A DNA stretch of 32,447 nucleotides, taken from CAYGKP01 sp964350605 (lineage in GTDB: Bacteria > Bacteroidota > Bacteroidia > Cytophagales > JAAEPT01). The stretch lies in NCBI GenBank assembly GCA_964350605.1, contig CAYGKP010000005.1:1-32447 (forward strand), written 5' to 3'. Below, in pieces: positions 16,606 to 25,281 of the stretch; positions within the stretch are counted from its first letter, which is position 1, and each line of letters begins with the position of its first letter. The notes under the pieces are model-generated. The model saw nothing but the letters and a program-made list of their open reading frames with translations, had not been told where the DNA came from and ran no database searches. A program made the translations under genes and the position numbers.

Positions 16606-18375
16606 CTAGTCCCTAACATACGAAACGGCGGGCGCATGGGCCCCATTCCAGCCCTCGCCCACGAAATCCACGCGTTCGAGACGAAGCACATTCATGGCAT
16701 TGACCTCGAGGCCAATCACATACTTGGGTGTCAACCGGACTTGTTGGTCATAGAAAATGGGGATTAACGGCGCATCGCGCATGGCCATTTCGTCGAGTTG
16801 GCGGTAGAGCGCTTGGCGTTTCGCTGGGACCGAAGTGGCCGCTGCTTTCTCGAAGAGTTGGTCAAAGCGTAGGTTGCGGTAGCGCGTGCGGTTGGGGCCC
16901 TTGGGTGCCGCGTTGCCGCCGTACAGCAGCGAGAGGTAATTCTCCGCGTCCGGGTAGTCGCCCAGCCAAGACCCATAGAAAAGCTCGACGCGGCCCTGGA
17001 TCGCCAGGTCGATTTGAACAGCCTGTTCGGCGGGCTCCAATTCGACGCGAATGCCCAGGTTCTCGCGCCATTCCTTTTGAATCAACTCCCCGAAGGCCAA
17101 TTGCGGCGGCTGCAATGACAAAGTCAGTTTGGGAAAGCCCTTCCCACCCGGGTAGCCGGCTTCGGCCAGCAAGGTCTTGGCGCGTTCCAAGTCAAAGGGA
17201 TAGCCTGCTACCTCTGCCCTGCCAAACCCCGGCACCGCAGGGGGTACAATACCGTGGCGACCGGGCAGGCCCAAGCCATTTCGACCTCCGGCGATCAAGC
17301 GGGATCGATCGAGGCCCAGGCTTAAGGCTTGACGAATCCGAGAGTCCAAGAGCGGGTGGTTGGTTTTGTCTTTGTAAGCGGGTGCCTTCGGATCGAGCTG
17401 GAAACCAATGTATTCGGTGTTCAAGTAGGGAATCTTCTCGGCGTGCAGCTTGGCGGTGATTCGGTCACGGAACGTACCGTCGCCGTTCAATATCTGGTCG
17501 CGGGTACCTTCTTCGATACCTGTAATCAAGTCGAACTCGCCGGCCAGCATCAAGCGAAAGGCTTGGTTCTTATCGGAGAGAAACGAGATCTCGACCGCAT
17601 CCAGGTACGGCAAGCTGTTCCCCTTTTCGTCCTTGCGCCAATAGGTGTTGTTACGGGCCAAGATCAACTTCTCCATGTCCTCCCACACCTGAAACTGGAA
17701 GGGGCCTGTGCCAATCGGGTGGGTCCCAAAGTCGTCGCCGTAGTACTCGACTGCTTCCCTGGGGACCACAAAGGCATAGGGCATCGAGAGCACTTCCAGG
17801 AAGTGGGCCGTGGGCCGCTCCAAATGAACCACGAAGAGCGAATCGCCACGGGCCACAAAGCAGGTGTCGGAAATCCGTCCGTCCTCGGCGCGCAGCACTT
17901 TGTCGCGAAAGACCCAGGCCCCCGACGAAGGCCGCGAAGCCGTGCTGTCCAAAATGCGGCGAAAGGCATAGACAAAGTCCGAGGCCACTACTCGGCGACC
18001 CTGGCCTTTGGCGAAACACGCATCGTCATGAAACCGAACCCCGCTGCGGATGCGGAAGGTATAGGTCCGCCCATCGGGGGAGATGCTCCAATCCGTCGCG
18101 AGGCAAGGGCGAACCTCGAGGGTTGAATCCAACTCGACCAGCCCTTGAAACAGTTGGGTGGTGGCCCACTGGATGGCTTGGTTTCGGGCCTGGGCGGGGT
18201 CAAGGGTCGTGAGGCCCTGCGCTTGGTTGTAGCGAAACACCTTATAGCGTGCCTCAGGATGCTCGTGCCCGCAGAATGTGAATAAAAGGGGCATAACTAG
18301 GCCCAGGAACCAGGGGGTGAGCCCCGCCGTTTGTCGGCGAATTCCCCTATCTTGGATTCCCCTTTTGGCCGCCAT
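16606..18375 (-). CDS. ABC-type oligopeptide/solute-binding lipoprotein (SBP family 5)
   Basis: The protein has 589 residues from the start at 18375. That start gives a basic n-region (AAKRGIQDRGIRR), a hydrophobic stretch and a lipobox LLFTFC with the cysteine at about residue 35. An alternative start at 18414 would add 13 residues. The mature part matches the family 5 binding proteins (OppA/DppA-like): LDPAQARNQAIQWATTQLFQ, SPDGRTYTFRIRSGVRFHD, HPIGTGPFQF and, near the end, APLIPIFYDQQVRLTPKYV. In this family the protein binds peptides or similar solutes for an ABC importer. No permease or ATPase gene is adjacent, so the partner transporter is elsewhere or the protein acts alone. Confidence 0.88.
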   Translation of the reverse strand: MAAKRGIQDRGIRRQTAGLTPWFLGLVMPLLFTFCGHEHPEARYKVFRYNQAQGLTTLDPAQARNQAIQWATTQLFQGLVELDSTLEVRPCLATDWSISPDGRTYTFRIRSGVRFHDDACFAKGQGRRVVASDFVYAFRRILDSTASRPSSGAWVFRDKVLRAEDGRISDTCFVARGDSLFVVHLERPTAHFLEVLSMPYAFVVPREAVEYYGDDFGTHPIGTGPFQFQVWEDMEKLILARNNTYWRKDEKGNSLPYLDAVEISFLSDKNQAFRLMLAGEFDLITGIEEGTRDQILNGDGTFRDRITAKLHAEKIPYLNTEYIGFQLDPKAPAYKDKTNHPLLDSRIRQALSLGLDRSRLIAGGRNGLGLPGRHGIVPPAVPGFGRAEVAGYPFDLERAKTLLAEAGYPGGKGFPKLTLSLQPPQLAFGELIQKEWRENLGIRVELEPAEQAVQIDLAIQGRVELFYGSWLGDYPDAENYLSLLYGGNAAPKGPNRTRYRNLRFDQLFEKAAATSVPAKRQALYRQLDEMAMRDAPLIPIFYDQQVRLTPKYVIGLEVNAMNVLRLERVDFVGEGWNGAHAPAVSYVRD

Positions 18376-18607
18376 TGGCCCAGAAGTTTTCCTTTGGTTT
18401 GTCGAACCTTTCAATGGACGTTACTGATTTCGGAAACTCTTACGATACTGTGCAGACCAGCAGGTTGCGCCAGCGGTTCGGTGTGTTTCTTCTCTGCGGT
18501 GTGGAGGCCAAAGATATCGATGTTACGGGCATTCAAGCCGCTGACCCATCCACCGCCGGGCCGAACTGCAACGCACACCCTCTAACTACCTAGCCCCTTC
18601 CCTCATT
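18376..18607 (+). other. Divergent intergenic region between the binding-protein gene and parA
   Basis: This 232-base stretch separates the divergent 16606-18375 gene and parA. It holds one well-formed minus-strand promoter. Short frames on the plus strand (such as 18375-18593) show no protein-like pattern. No -7 box for parA could be found by eye. Confidence 0.6.
18509..18536 (-). promoter_or_regulatory. Candidate promoter (TTG-N17-TAnnTTTG) for the binding-protein operon
   Basis: On the minus strand TTG (18536-18534) is followed after 17 nt by TATCTTTG (18516-18509), an exact TAnnTTTG box. The spacing falls in the 17-23 nt range described for Bacteroidota promoters. Transcription would begin near 18503, giving a leader of roughly 130 nt before the ATG at 18375. 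Confidence 0.55.
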
Positions 18608-19387
18608 ATGGCCAAAATCATCGCCATTGCCAACCAGAAAGGCGGCGTCGGTAAAACGACCACCGCCATCAACTTGGCGGCCAGCCTTGCGGCCCTTGAA
18701 CACAAAACCCTCTTGGTCGACGCCGATCCGCAGGCCAATTCGACTTCGGGCCTGGGCCTCGACCCACGCCAGGAGCGCGACTCGATCTACGAGTGCATGG
18801 TCGACGGCTTGCCCGCCAGCCGCTGCATCGAGAAAACCCAAGTGGAATACCTCGACATCCTGCCAGCGCACATTGACCTGGTCGGTGCCGAGGTGGAGAT
18901 GATCAACCTGGAAGGCCGCGAGTCGCGCATGGCCGATTCGCTCCTCTCGGTTCGGGGCGACTATGACTTCATTTTGATCGACTGTTCTCCTTCGCTGGGT
19001 TTGATCACCGTCAACTCCCTGGTGGCTGCTGACTCGGTCTTGATCCCTGTGCAGTGCGAATACTTCGCCCTGGAAGGTCTGGGTAAGCTGCTGAACACCA
19101 TCAAGATCATCCAGACGCGCCTCAACGAGAAGTTGGAAATCGAGGGCATCCTGCTCACCATGTACGATTTGCGCATTCGCCTCTCGAACCAAGTGGTCGA
19201 CGAAGTGAAGCTGCATTTCAAGGACATGGTCTTCGACACGATCATCCCGCGCAACATCCGCCTGTCTGAGTCGCCGAGCTTCGGCATCCCAGCGGTGGCC
19301 CATGATGCGGCCAGCAAAGGGGCCATCGCCTACCTGAATTTGGCGTCCGAAATTTTGGAGAAAAACGGCATTGCCGTTCCTGAGTAA
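18608..19387 (+). CDS. parA: Chromosome-partitioning ATPase ParA (Soj)
   Basis: This cytoplasmic Walker-type ATPase of 259 residues works with ParB to segregate the origin region. The deviant Walker A motif KGGVGKTTTA is at 11-20, with a second lysine upstream of the P-loop as expected for MinD/ParA ATPases. The A' motif LLVDADPQANSTSGLG and Walker B FILIDCSPSLGLIT are clear. The absence of an N-terminal DNA-binding extension fits a chromosomal (Soj) rather than plasmid P1-type ParA. parB follows 9 nt after the stop. Confidence 0.96.
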   Translation: MAKIIAIANQKGGVGKTTTAINLAASLAALEHKTLLVDADPQANSTSGLGLDPRQERDSIYECMVDGLPASRCIEKTQVEYLDILPAHIDLVGAEVEMINLEGRESRMADSLLSVRGDYDFILIDCSPSLGLITVNSLVAADSVLIPVQCEYFALEGLGKLLNTIKIIQTRLNEKLEIEGILLTMYDLRIRLSNQVVDEVKLHFKDMVFDTIIPRNIRLSESPSFGIPAVAHDAASKGAIAYLNLASEILEKNGIAVPE

Positions 19388-19391
19388 TTTG
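19385..19391 (+). promoter_or_regulatory. Candidate -7 box for parB, overlapping the parA stop
   Basis: TAATTTG lies 5 nt before the parB ATG, and its TAA is the parA stop codon. It is one base short of the full TAnnTTTG box. It could be a secondary internal promoter, or chance. Confidence 0.25.
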
Positions 19392-19396
19392 CGCCC

Positions 19397-20296
19397 ATGA
19401 GCAGTACGAGCAAACCGCGTAACGCACTGGGTCGAGGCCTGGGGGCCCTCCTGGAAGACAAGGACAAGATGCAGGCCACCCCTGTGCCCGAGTCCGGCCA
19501 GGAAGCCACACCGACGAATTTCTATGAAGTGCCCGTCGACCAGATCGAGACCAACCCCTTCCAGCCCCGTACCGACTTCGACCAGACTGCGCTGCAAGAA
19601 CTGGCCGAATCGATCCGTGTTCAAGGCATCATCCAGCCGATCACCGTTCGGCGCCTGGGCAAGAAGACCTACCAACTGATCAGCGGGGAACGCCGCCTCC
19701 AAGCCTCGAAGCTTGCGGGGCTGCCTTCGGTGCCTGCATATATCCGTACGGCTGACGACCAGCAGATGCTGGAAATGGCCCTGATCGAGAACATTCAGCG
19801 CGAGAACCTGAACGCCATCGAGGTGGCCCTCTCCTACCAGCGCTTGATCTCGGAAATCGGCCTGCGCCAAGAAGAGCTCGGCGACCGGGTGGGCAAAGAG
19901 CGCTCGACGGTCACCAACTACCTGCGCCTGCTCAAGCTGCCCGACATCGTGCAAGCCGCCCTGCGGACCAAACAAATCGGCATGGGCCATGCCCGCGCTT
20001 TGCTGGGGGTCGAGAACGTGGACGACCAACTCGACATCTTCGAGCAAGTGCTCGGCAGCGAACTCTCCGTGCGCCAAGTCGAGGAATTGGTGCGAAAGTC
20101 GCGTACCCCCGCGCCTGCCAAGGTCGAGCCAAAAGCCCCGTCTGGCGACATGGAACGAGTCACGCAAGCCCTCAGCTCGCATTTCGGCACGAAAGTCAAC
20201 CTGCAAGGCGGCGAGGAGAAAGGCGAAATCCGCATTCCCTACACCAGCACCGACGAGCTGAACCGCTTGCTCGAGGTGCTCGACGTTCGGCTATGA
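19397..20296 (+). CDS. parB: Chromosome-partitioning protein ParB
   Basis: This DNA-binding CTPase of 299 residues loads at parS and spreads as a clamp. The N-terminal ParA-stimulating segment is ALGRGLGALLED (10-21). The ParB/Sulfiredoxin domain shows NPFQPRTDFD (53-62) and the CTP-binding GERRLQASKLAG (98-109). A helix-turn-helix follows (EELGDRVGKERSTVTNYLRL). A shorter linker leads to the C-terminal dimerisation domain ending LLEVLDVRL. The TGA stop overlaps the start of the next gene as ATGA, which suggests translational coupling. Confidence 0.96.
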   Translation: MSSTSKPRNALGRGLGALLEDKDKMQATPVPESGQEATPTNFYEVPVDQIETNPFQPRTDFDQTALQELAESIRVQGIIQPITVRRLGKKTYQLISGERRLQASKLAGLPSVPAYIRTADDQQMLEMALIENIQRENLNAIEVALSYQRLISEIGLRQEELGDRVGKERSTVTNYLRLLKLPDIVQAALRTKQIGMGHARALLGVENVDDQLDIFEQVLGSELSVRQVEELVRKSRTPAPAKVEPKAPSGDMERVTQALSSHFGTKVNLQGGEEKGEIRIPYTSTDELNRLLEVLDVRL

Positions 20297-20973
20297 TCCA
20301 CGTGGTTCGAGGGGTTCGAGGACCTGTCCTGCTGCTCGTCCTGGGTGTCTTGCTTGTCCCTTCGCTCGCGATGGCCCAAGCCGATTCGCTCGGCATCGGC
20401 GGCATCCGCGATGCGCCCGTGCCCGCCACCGATACGGCCACCGTGGGGCCGGACTACGAAGTCCAGTTTTCCACCCCAATGGACTCGATCCCCGTAGTGC
20501 AGGTGGACAAAACCCACTCGCCGCGCAAGGCCCTGTTCCTGTCCCTGGCGCTGCCTGGGGCGGGCCAAGCCTACAACAAGAAGTACTGGAAAATGCCCAT
20601 CATCTATGCGGGCCTGGGGACCACCATCTTCTTTGTGATTTATAACAACGGCCTGTACCAGGAGTCCCGAACGGCGTTCAACAACTGGGAAGGCGACGGC
20701 ATTTCCACCGCCCGGATCAATGGGGTGACCTACCGCACTGAGGCGGGTGTCCGCCTGGCGCGCGACACCTATCGGCGTTGGCGCGATCTGAACGTCATAT
20801 TTTCCGTACTATTGTATGCGATGAATGCGGTCGATGCCTACGTGGATGCACATTTGATCGACTTCGGTCGCAACAAAGACAACTGGCTCTCCCTGCACCC
20901 CTACGCCCCGGGCCCCGCCTGGGATTCGCGGCCCGTGCACGGATTCACCCTTCAATTGAATCTCTCCCGATGA
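20293..20973 (+). CDS. DUF5683-type membrane-associated protein
   Basis: The protein has 226 residues with a signal peptide (LLLVLGVLLVPSLAMAQ at about 13-29). After an acidic low-complexity part comes the conserved core SPRKALFLSLALPGAGQAYNKKYWKMPIIYAGLGT, characteristic of DUF5683, then a hydrophobic segment FFVIYNN and a second one VIFSVLLYAMNAVDAYVDAHL. The family is usual between parB and dapB in Bacteroidota, but its function is not known. Starts and stops overlap as ATGA on both sides (with parB and dapB), so the gene is part of a tightly coupled operon. The ATG at 20293 falls inside the parB frame and no other start fits the signal. Confidence 0.85.
   Translation: MIHVVRGVRGPVLLLVLGVLLVPSLAMAQADSLGIGGIRDAPVPATDTATVGPDYEVQFSTPMDSIPVVQVDKTHSPRKALFLSLALPGAGQAYNKKYWKMPIIYAGLGTTIFFVIYNNGLYQESRTAFNNWEGDGISTARINGVTYRTEAGVRLARDTYRRWRDLNVIFSVLLYAMNAVDAYVDAHLIDFGRNKDNWLSLHPYAPGPAWDSRPVHGFTLQLNLSR
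20294..20309. other. Possible degenerate parS-like site
   Basis: TGATCCACGTGGTTCG resembles the near-universal chromosomal parS palindrome at 12 of 16 positions, including the central CCACGTGG. It lies at the parB stop codon. The match is imperfect and this is a suggestion only. Confidence 0.2.
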
Positions 20974-21686
20974 GGATTGCCCTGGTTGGGTACGGCAAAA
21001 TGGGCCGTACCATCGAAGGCATCGCCAAAGAGCGCGGCCACACCATTAGTCACGTGATCGACGCGAGCGATGCGCATCTGCTCAGCGACGTCAGCCCCCG
21101 GACCACCGATGTGGTGATCGAATTCACCAGCCCCGAATCGGCGGTCGAGAATTTGAAAGCCCTGCTGAACAACCGGGTCCCCGTGGTCTGCGGCACGACT
21201 GGTTGGCTCAGCCATTGGAATGAGATCACCTGGCTGGCCCGCGAAGTGGGTGCGCCGTTCTTTTATGCCTCGAACTTCTCGGTGGGCGTGAACTTGTTTC
21301 ACGTGATCAACCGCCGGTTGGCGAAGCTCATGGACGTGCAAAGCGACTATTCGGTGCGCATCGACGAGACGCACCACACCGAAAAGAAAGACGCCCCTTC
21401 GGGCACGGCCCTGACCATTGGCGAAGACATCCTGACCTTCCTGCGCCGCAAACAAAGCACCGTTTTGGGCGAGGCGAAGAGCGCGGACGACATCCCCATC
21501 TTCGCCCACCGCGAACCGGGCGTGCCGGGCACCCACACGGTCACCTACAGCAGCGAGATCGACGACATCATCATCACCCACCAAGCCCACAACCGCCTGG
21601 GCTTTGCCACCGGGGCCGTCATGGCCGCCGAATGGCTACCCGGTCGCCTGGGCATCTTCGGGATGAACGATCTGTTGGAGCTCTAA
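20970..21686 (+). CDS. dapB: 4-hydroxy-tetrahydrodipicolinate reductase
   Basis: This cytoplasmic reductase of 238 residues acts in the diaminopimelate/lysine pathway, which supplies peptidoglycan. The start at 20970 puts the NAD(P)-binding motif ALVGYGKMG at the N-terminus; the open frame reaches further upstream only as a shadow of DUF5683. Further signatures are VVIEFTSPESAVEN, VVCGTTGW and the catalytic ETHHTEKKDAPSGTAL (H135/H136, K140). It overlaps the previous gene by ATGA and is followed by lepB after 24 nt. Confidence 0.96.
   Translation: MRIALVGYGKMGRTIEGIAKERGHTISHVIDASDAHLLSDVSPRTTDVVIEFTSPESAVENLKALLNNRVPVVCGTTGWLSHWNEITWLAREVGAPFFYASNFSVGVNLFHVINRRLAKLMDVQSDYSVRIDETHHTEKKDAPSGTALTIGEDILTFLRRKQSTVLGEAKSADDIPIFAHREPGVPGTHTVTYSSEIDDIIITHQAHNRLGFATGAVMAAEWLPGRLGIFGMNDLLEL
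21295..21310. other. Second parS-like 16-mer inside dapB
   Basis: TGTTTCACGTGATCAA matches the canonical parS palindrome in 13 of 16 positions, with the first 12 identical. It encodes the residues LFHVI of DapB, so the match may reflect coding constraint. Confidence 0.25.
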
Positions 21687-21710
21687 GCGCTACTGACAAC
21701 CCCCGTACCC

Positions 21711-23354
21711 ATGCTCCCCAATCCCCTCGGTTTCTGGCTTTTGGCCTTCCCCCTTTTGGCGGCCTACCACCTGGGGCTCTATCGCTTGTTTGAAAAGGCG
21801 GGCAAACCCGGTTGGGCGGCGCTCGTGCCGTTCTACAACGTGTGGACCTGGATCCAGATCGTCGGGCGGCCCAAGTGGTGGATCGTCATCAACTACCTGC
21901 CCGTCTTTGGGGTGTTCACCAGCATTGCCTTGCACGTAGACCTCGCGCGTTCGTTCCATCGCAACCGGTTTTGGGACCACACGCTGATCATCGTCGCGCC
22001 GTTCCTCTATTTGCCCTGGCTTTCGTTCCAAAAGGATGTGAAATTCTTCGAGCCCGGCGGGCTGATCCCCAAGGACAAACAGAAGAAAGGCCGCGGACGC
22101 GATTGGGCCGATGCGATTGTCTTTGCGATCTACGCCGCCTCACTGATTCGGTGGTCATCGTTCGAGGCGTATCGGATTCCCACCCAGTCGATGGAAGGCT
22201 CGCTGCTGCGCGGCGACTACCTGTTTGTCAGCAAGATGCACTATGGGCCGCGGACGCCCATCACGCTGCTGCAAGTGCCGATGCCCCACAAATACCTCGA
22301 CGGCCTGCTAAATGGCGGCGAGGGGGGCGAGGGCTCGATCAAGTCCTACCTCGATTGGATTCAACTTCCTTACACGCGCCTGCCGGGCTTCCAGGACCCC
22401 AAGCCGGGCGACATCATCGTCTTCAACTGGCCGGGCGACTTGGCGACCCCCATCGACCTTCGGACCAACTACATCAAACGCTGCATCGGCGGACCGGGGG
22501 ATGTAATCTCGTCTGAATCGGGGCGCGTGAGCTTGAACGGAAAACTGTTCGACAACCCCGAGACCTTGCAGGAGGAATACCAGATTGTCTTGAAAGGCGA
22601 GCTGACGTACGAAAACCTCTCGAGCAGTGAATACAAGGTGTATCGGAACGGGAAGCTGTTCATCCATGTGGAGCGCACCAACCAACCGGGCATCGAAATT
22701 CCACTGTGGATCGACCGCGCGCAGATCAACATCGAGAACGTGTTCCTCAAGCGGGGCATCCGCGACTTCTATTGGAGCGGCGACGGCTTCCGCATCCACA
22801 CCACCGAGAAGGAAGCCCAGCGCCTCACCCGCAGCTCGACCCTCTTCCAACCTGCCAAGAAGGTCCTCAACAACGAAGACAGCTTCTTCAATTTCGTAGT
22901 CGGCGATGGTTTCAACGGCTGGAGCCGCGACTTCTTCGGCCCGATTCAAGTGCCCGCCAACGGCCTGAAAATCACCCTGAACGACAGCACCATTGCGCTC
23001 TACGCCCACACGATCCGCTACTTCGAAGGCTACGAGCCCGACCAAGTAGAAGTCATCGACCACCGATCAGGGAGCGAGCATTTCCACGGCGGTTCAGACA
23101 AAAAGCCCCAGCCCCAATCCGATCACTCGGGCCCGCGCTATTCCCTCCTGATCGACGGTGAGGAAATCACCGAGTACACCTTCCAGCAGGATTACTTCTG
23201 GGCGATGGGCGACAACCGCCACAATTCGGAGGACTCGCGCTATTGGGGGTTTGTGCCCGAAAGCCACATCGTGGGCAAAGCCGCGATCGTCTGGTTCTCG
23301 AGCTTCCCAGGCGAGGGTGTGCGCTGGGACCGCGTGTTCAAGAGCGCCCAATAG
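21711..23354 (+). CDS. lepB: Signal peptidase I with N-terminal DUF5684-type membrane domain
   Basis: This inner-membrane serine/lysine protease of 547 residues removes signal peptides from secreted proteins. Residues 1-110 hold hydrophobic segments with KPGWAALVPFYNVWTW and PKWWIVINYLPVFGVF, a small membrane domain of the DUF5684 type, often fused to LepB in Bacteroidota. A second anchor at 131-149 precedes the catalytic box RIPTQSMEGSLL (S160). The general base is K256 in TNYIKRCIGGPGD, and the MGDNRHNSEDSR box is at 499-510. An insert of about 240 residues separates K256 from that box, making the protein much longer than E. coli LepB, as is common in this phylum. Confidence 0.96.
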   Translation: MLPNPLGFWLLAFPLLAAYHLGLYRLFEKAGKPGWAALVPFYNVWTWIQIVGRPKWWIVINYLPVFGVFTSIALHVDLARSFHRNRFWDHTLIIVAPFLYLPWLSFQKDVKFFEPGGLIPKDKQKKGRGRDWADAIVFAIYAASLIRWSSFEAYRIPTQSMEGSLLRGDYLFVSKMHYGPRTPITLLQVPMPHKYLDGLLNGGEGGEGSIKSYLDWIQLPYTRLPGFQDPKPGDIIVFNWPGDLATPIDLRTNYIKRCIGGPGDVISSESGRVSLNGKLFDNPETLQEEYQIVLKGELTYENLSSSEYKVYRNGKLFIHVERTNQPGIEIPLWIDRAQINIENVFLKRGIRDFYWSGDGFRIHTTEKEAQRLTRSSTLFQPAKKVLNNEDSFFNFVVGDGFNGWSRDFFGPIQVPANGLKITLNDSTIALYAHTIRYFEGYEPDQVEVIDHRSGSEHFHGGSDKKPQPQSDHSGPRYSLLIDGEEITEYTFQQDYFWAMGDNRHNSEDSRYWGFVPESHIVGKAAIVWFSSFPGEGVRWDRVFKSAQ

Positions 23355-23366
23355 GTACCAGTCACC

Positions 23367-24029
23367 TTACCATTGGATGGGTTCCTCGCCGCGCAGGCGC
23401 AGGTACTCGTTCGCCCGGCTGAAATGCGTGCAGCCAAAAAAGCCGTTGTAAGCCGACAGTGGGCTGGGGTGCGCGCATTGCAAGACCTGATGCCGCGTGC
23501 GATCGATCACCGCGCCCTTCTTCTGTGCGTAGCTGCCCCAAAGCAAAAACACGAGGCCCTCACGCCGCCGCGACAACTCACTGACCGCTGCATCGGTGAA
23601 CTGCTCCCAGCCCTTTTTCTGGTGCGAACCCGCCTCGTGCGCCCGCACCGTCAGGGTTGCGTTCAGCAAAAGTACGCCTTGGTCTGCCCAGCGTTCCAAG
23701 TTGCCTGAAGCGGGAATTGGCAGGCCCACATCGGTCTGGAGTTCCTTAAAGATGTTCTGAAGTGACGGCGGCGGGCGTACCCCATCGGGCACCGAAAAAC
23801 ACAGGCCATGCGCCTGACCCGGGCCGTGGTACGGGTCCTGCCCCAGGATGACCACGCGCACCTTGTCGAAGGGGCAGTGATCAAAGGCGTTGAAAACTTC
23901 TTTGGCCGGGGGAAAGACGGGGCCTTTCTTGTATTCCTCGCGGACGAAAGCCGCCAGATCCTGGAAATACGGTGCCTCGAATTGTGGCAACAAGACTTCC
24001 TTCCATCCCGGTTCGATGCGCACCTGCAT
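23367..24029 (-). CDS. ung: Uracil-DNA glycosylase (family 1)
   Basis: This cytoplasmic base-excision repair enzyme of 220 residues removes uracil from DNA. The water-activating motif GQDPYHGPGQAHGL is at 63-76 (D65), LLNATLTVR is at 121-129, and the DNA-intercalating HPSPLSAYNGFFGC motif carries the catalytic His (H187). ATG 24029 is preferred over a GTG at 24053, since similarity starts at EPGWKEVL. It is convergent with lepB (12 bp between stops) and divergent from apaG. Confidence 0.95.
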   Translation of the reverse strand: MQVRIEPGWKEVLLPQFEAPYFQDLAAFVREEYKKGPVFPPAKEVFNAFDHCPFDKVRVVILGQDPYHGPGQAHGLCFSVPDGVRPPPSLQNIFKELQTDVGLPIPASGNLERWADQGVLLLNATLTVRAHEAGSHQKKGWEQFTDAAVSELSRRREGLVFLLWGSYAQKKGAVIDRTRHQVLQCAHPSPLSAYNGFFGCTHFSRANEYLRLRGEEPIQW

Positions 24030-24092
24030 ACTCACGAAGATGGGCCCTTGCACGGACGGAACAAAATGCCCTATTTAAGCGTAGTAACACCG

Positions 24093-24479
24093 ATGGTAAC
24101 GGCCACGACACATAACGTCCGGGTCAGCGTGCTGACCAACTACCAGGAGGGGTATTCCTCTCCGACGCAGTCGCATTTTGTGTTCAGTTACCGTGTGCAG
24201 ATCGAGAACGAAGGCGATTCGACCTTGCAACTGCGCCGCCGGCATTGGACCATTTTCGATTCGGACGGTACAATTCGCGAAGTCGAGGGCGAAGGGGTCA
24301 TCGGGCAACAGCCCGTCCTGGAGCCCGGCGAATCGCACGAATACATCTCGGGTTGCAACCTGCACAGCGACCTGGGCAAAATGGTGGGCCACTACACCTT
24401 CGAGCGGTTGCTCGACGGCACCGAATTCGAAGTGGCCATCCCCGAGTTTTTGCTCGTCCACCCCGCCAAGCTGAACTAA
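24093..24479 (+). CDS. apaG: ApaG (Co2+/Mg2+ efflux protein ApaG domain)
   Basis: The protein has 128 residues and is a single beta-sandwich ApaG domain. Signatures include FSYRVQIENEGDSTLQLRRR, EVEGEGVIGQQPVLEPGESH, YISGCNL and MVGHYTF. The start at 24093 (MVTATTHNVRVSV) is the usual family beginning; the ATG at 24066 would add nine residues without similarity. The original name comes from effects on AppppA and cobalt resistance in enterobacteria, and the biochemical role is not settled. A methyltransferase gene follows 7 nt after its stop, suggesting co-transcription. Confidence 0.92.
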   Translation: MVTATTHNVRVSVLTNYQEGYSSPTQSHFVFSYRVQIENEGDSTLQLRRRHWTIFDSDGTIREVEGEGVIGQQPVLEPGESHEYISGCNLHSDLGKMVGHYTFERLLDGTEFEVAIPEFLLVHPAKLN

Positions 24480-24486
24480 GCCACCG

Positions 24487-25272
24487 GTGGGTCTCTATCC
24501 CCTGGGCCAGTACCTGCGGACCCTGCCGCAGCGGAAAGGTTCGCAGTGGCTGCATTCCCCGTTTTTCTTCGAAGTTTATCAAAAAGCCGTCCATGGTTCG
24601 CGTCCCAACGATCCACGGATCGCCAAGCTGGAGGGCATCCGAAAAGACTTGCTCGCCGACCAGTCGGTTCTGCACATCGAAGATTTCGGCGCAGGGAGCC
24701 GCAAGCTACCGCAACGCACACGAACGATCCGCCAGATTGCCCGGACCTCATTAAAGCCACGCCCACAAGCCGAACAACTGCATCGGCTGGCTGGTCTGCT
24801 GGAAAGCGAGGTGATTATTGAACTCGGCACCTGTCTGGGCATTACCACGGCCTACCTCGCTCTTTCGCACCCAAGGGCAAAGGTTTACAGCTTGGAGGGC
24901 AGCCCCCAACTCGCCGAGAGGGCTCAGGCCACGTTTGATGCGCTTGGCTTGACCAACATTGAACTGATCGTCGGGCGATTTGACGACACACTCCCTGTAT
25001 TGTTGAACCGGCTACCGCAAGTCGACTTTGCCTTCCTGGACGGGAACCACCAGAAAGCACCGACCCTCGCCTACTTGGAGCAATTGCTACCCAAAGCTCA
25101 CGAGAACACAGCCTTGATCTTCGACGACATCTATTGGTCGGCTGACATGCGTTCAGCCTGGGAAGCCGTTCAGGCGCATTCCGAGATTCTCCAGAGCCTG
25201 GACCTCTTTCACATGGGTTGGGCCTTCACGCGAAGCACCCAAGCCGAGGAGCATTTGATGCTACGCGGGTAG
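24487..25272 (+). CDS. Class I SAM-dependent methyltransferase
   Basis: The protein has 261 residues and starts at GTG 24487, 7 nt after the apaG stop. The SAM-binding motif I is VIIELGTCLGITTAYLALS, with motif II-like KVYSLEGSPQLAERA, then VDFAFLDGNHQKAPTLAYLEQLL and TALIFDDIYWSADM. The FLDGNH form recalls catechol- and caffeoyl-CoA-type O-methyltransferases (methyltransferase_24 group), including the DD pair for metal binding. The N-terminal 80 residues (LRTLPQRKGSQWLHSPFFFEVYQK) are an extension of unknown role. The substrate is unknown. It ends 9 bp before a convergent gene. Confidence 0.85.
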   Translation: MGLYPLGQYLRTLPQRKGSQWLHSPFFFEVYQKAVHGSRPNDPRIAKLEGIRKDLLADQSVLHIEDFGAGSRKLPQRTRTIRQIARTSLKPRPQAEQLHRLAGLLESEVIIELGTCLGITTAYLALSHPRAKVYSLEGSPQLAERAQATFDALGLTNIELIVGRFDDTLPVLLNRLPQVDFAFLDGNHQKAPTLAYLEQLLPKAHENTALIFDDIYWSADMRSAWEAVQAHSEILQSLDLFHMGWAFTRSTQAEEHLMLRG

Positions 25273-25281
25273 CGCAACCGA

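Noticed and set aside
18375..18593. A 72-codon plus-strand frame before parA
   Set aside because: It lies in the divergent promoter region over an exact minus-strand -7 box, and the protein has no recognisable pattern.
18590..20206. A 538-codon open frame antisense to parA and parB
   Set aside because: It is the mirror of the strong codon bias in parAB. It has no family similarity, and parA and parB are certain genes.
23808..24092. N-terminal extension of the ApaG frame
   Set aside because: The open frame runs antisense to ung. Similarity to ApaG begins only at the ATG at 24093.
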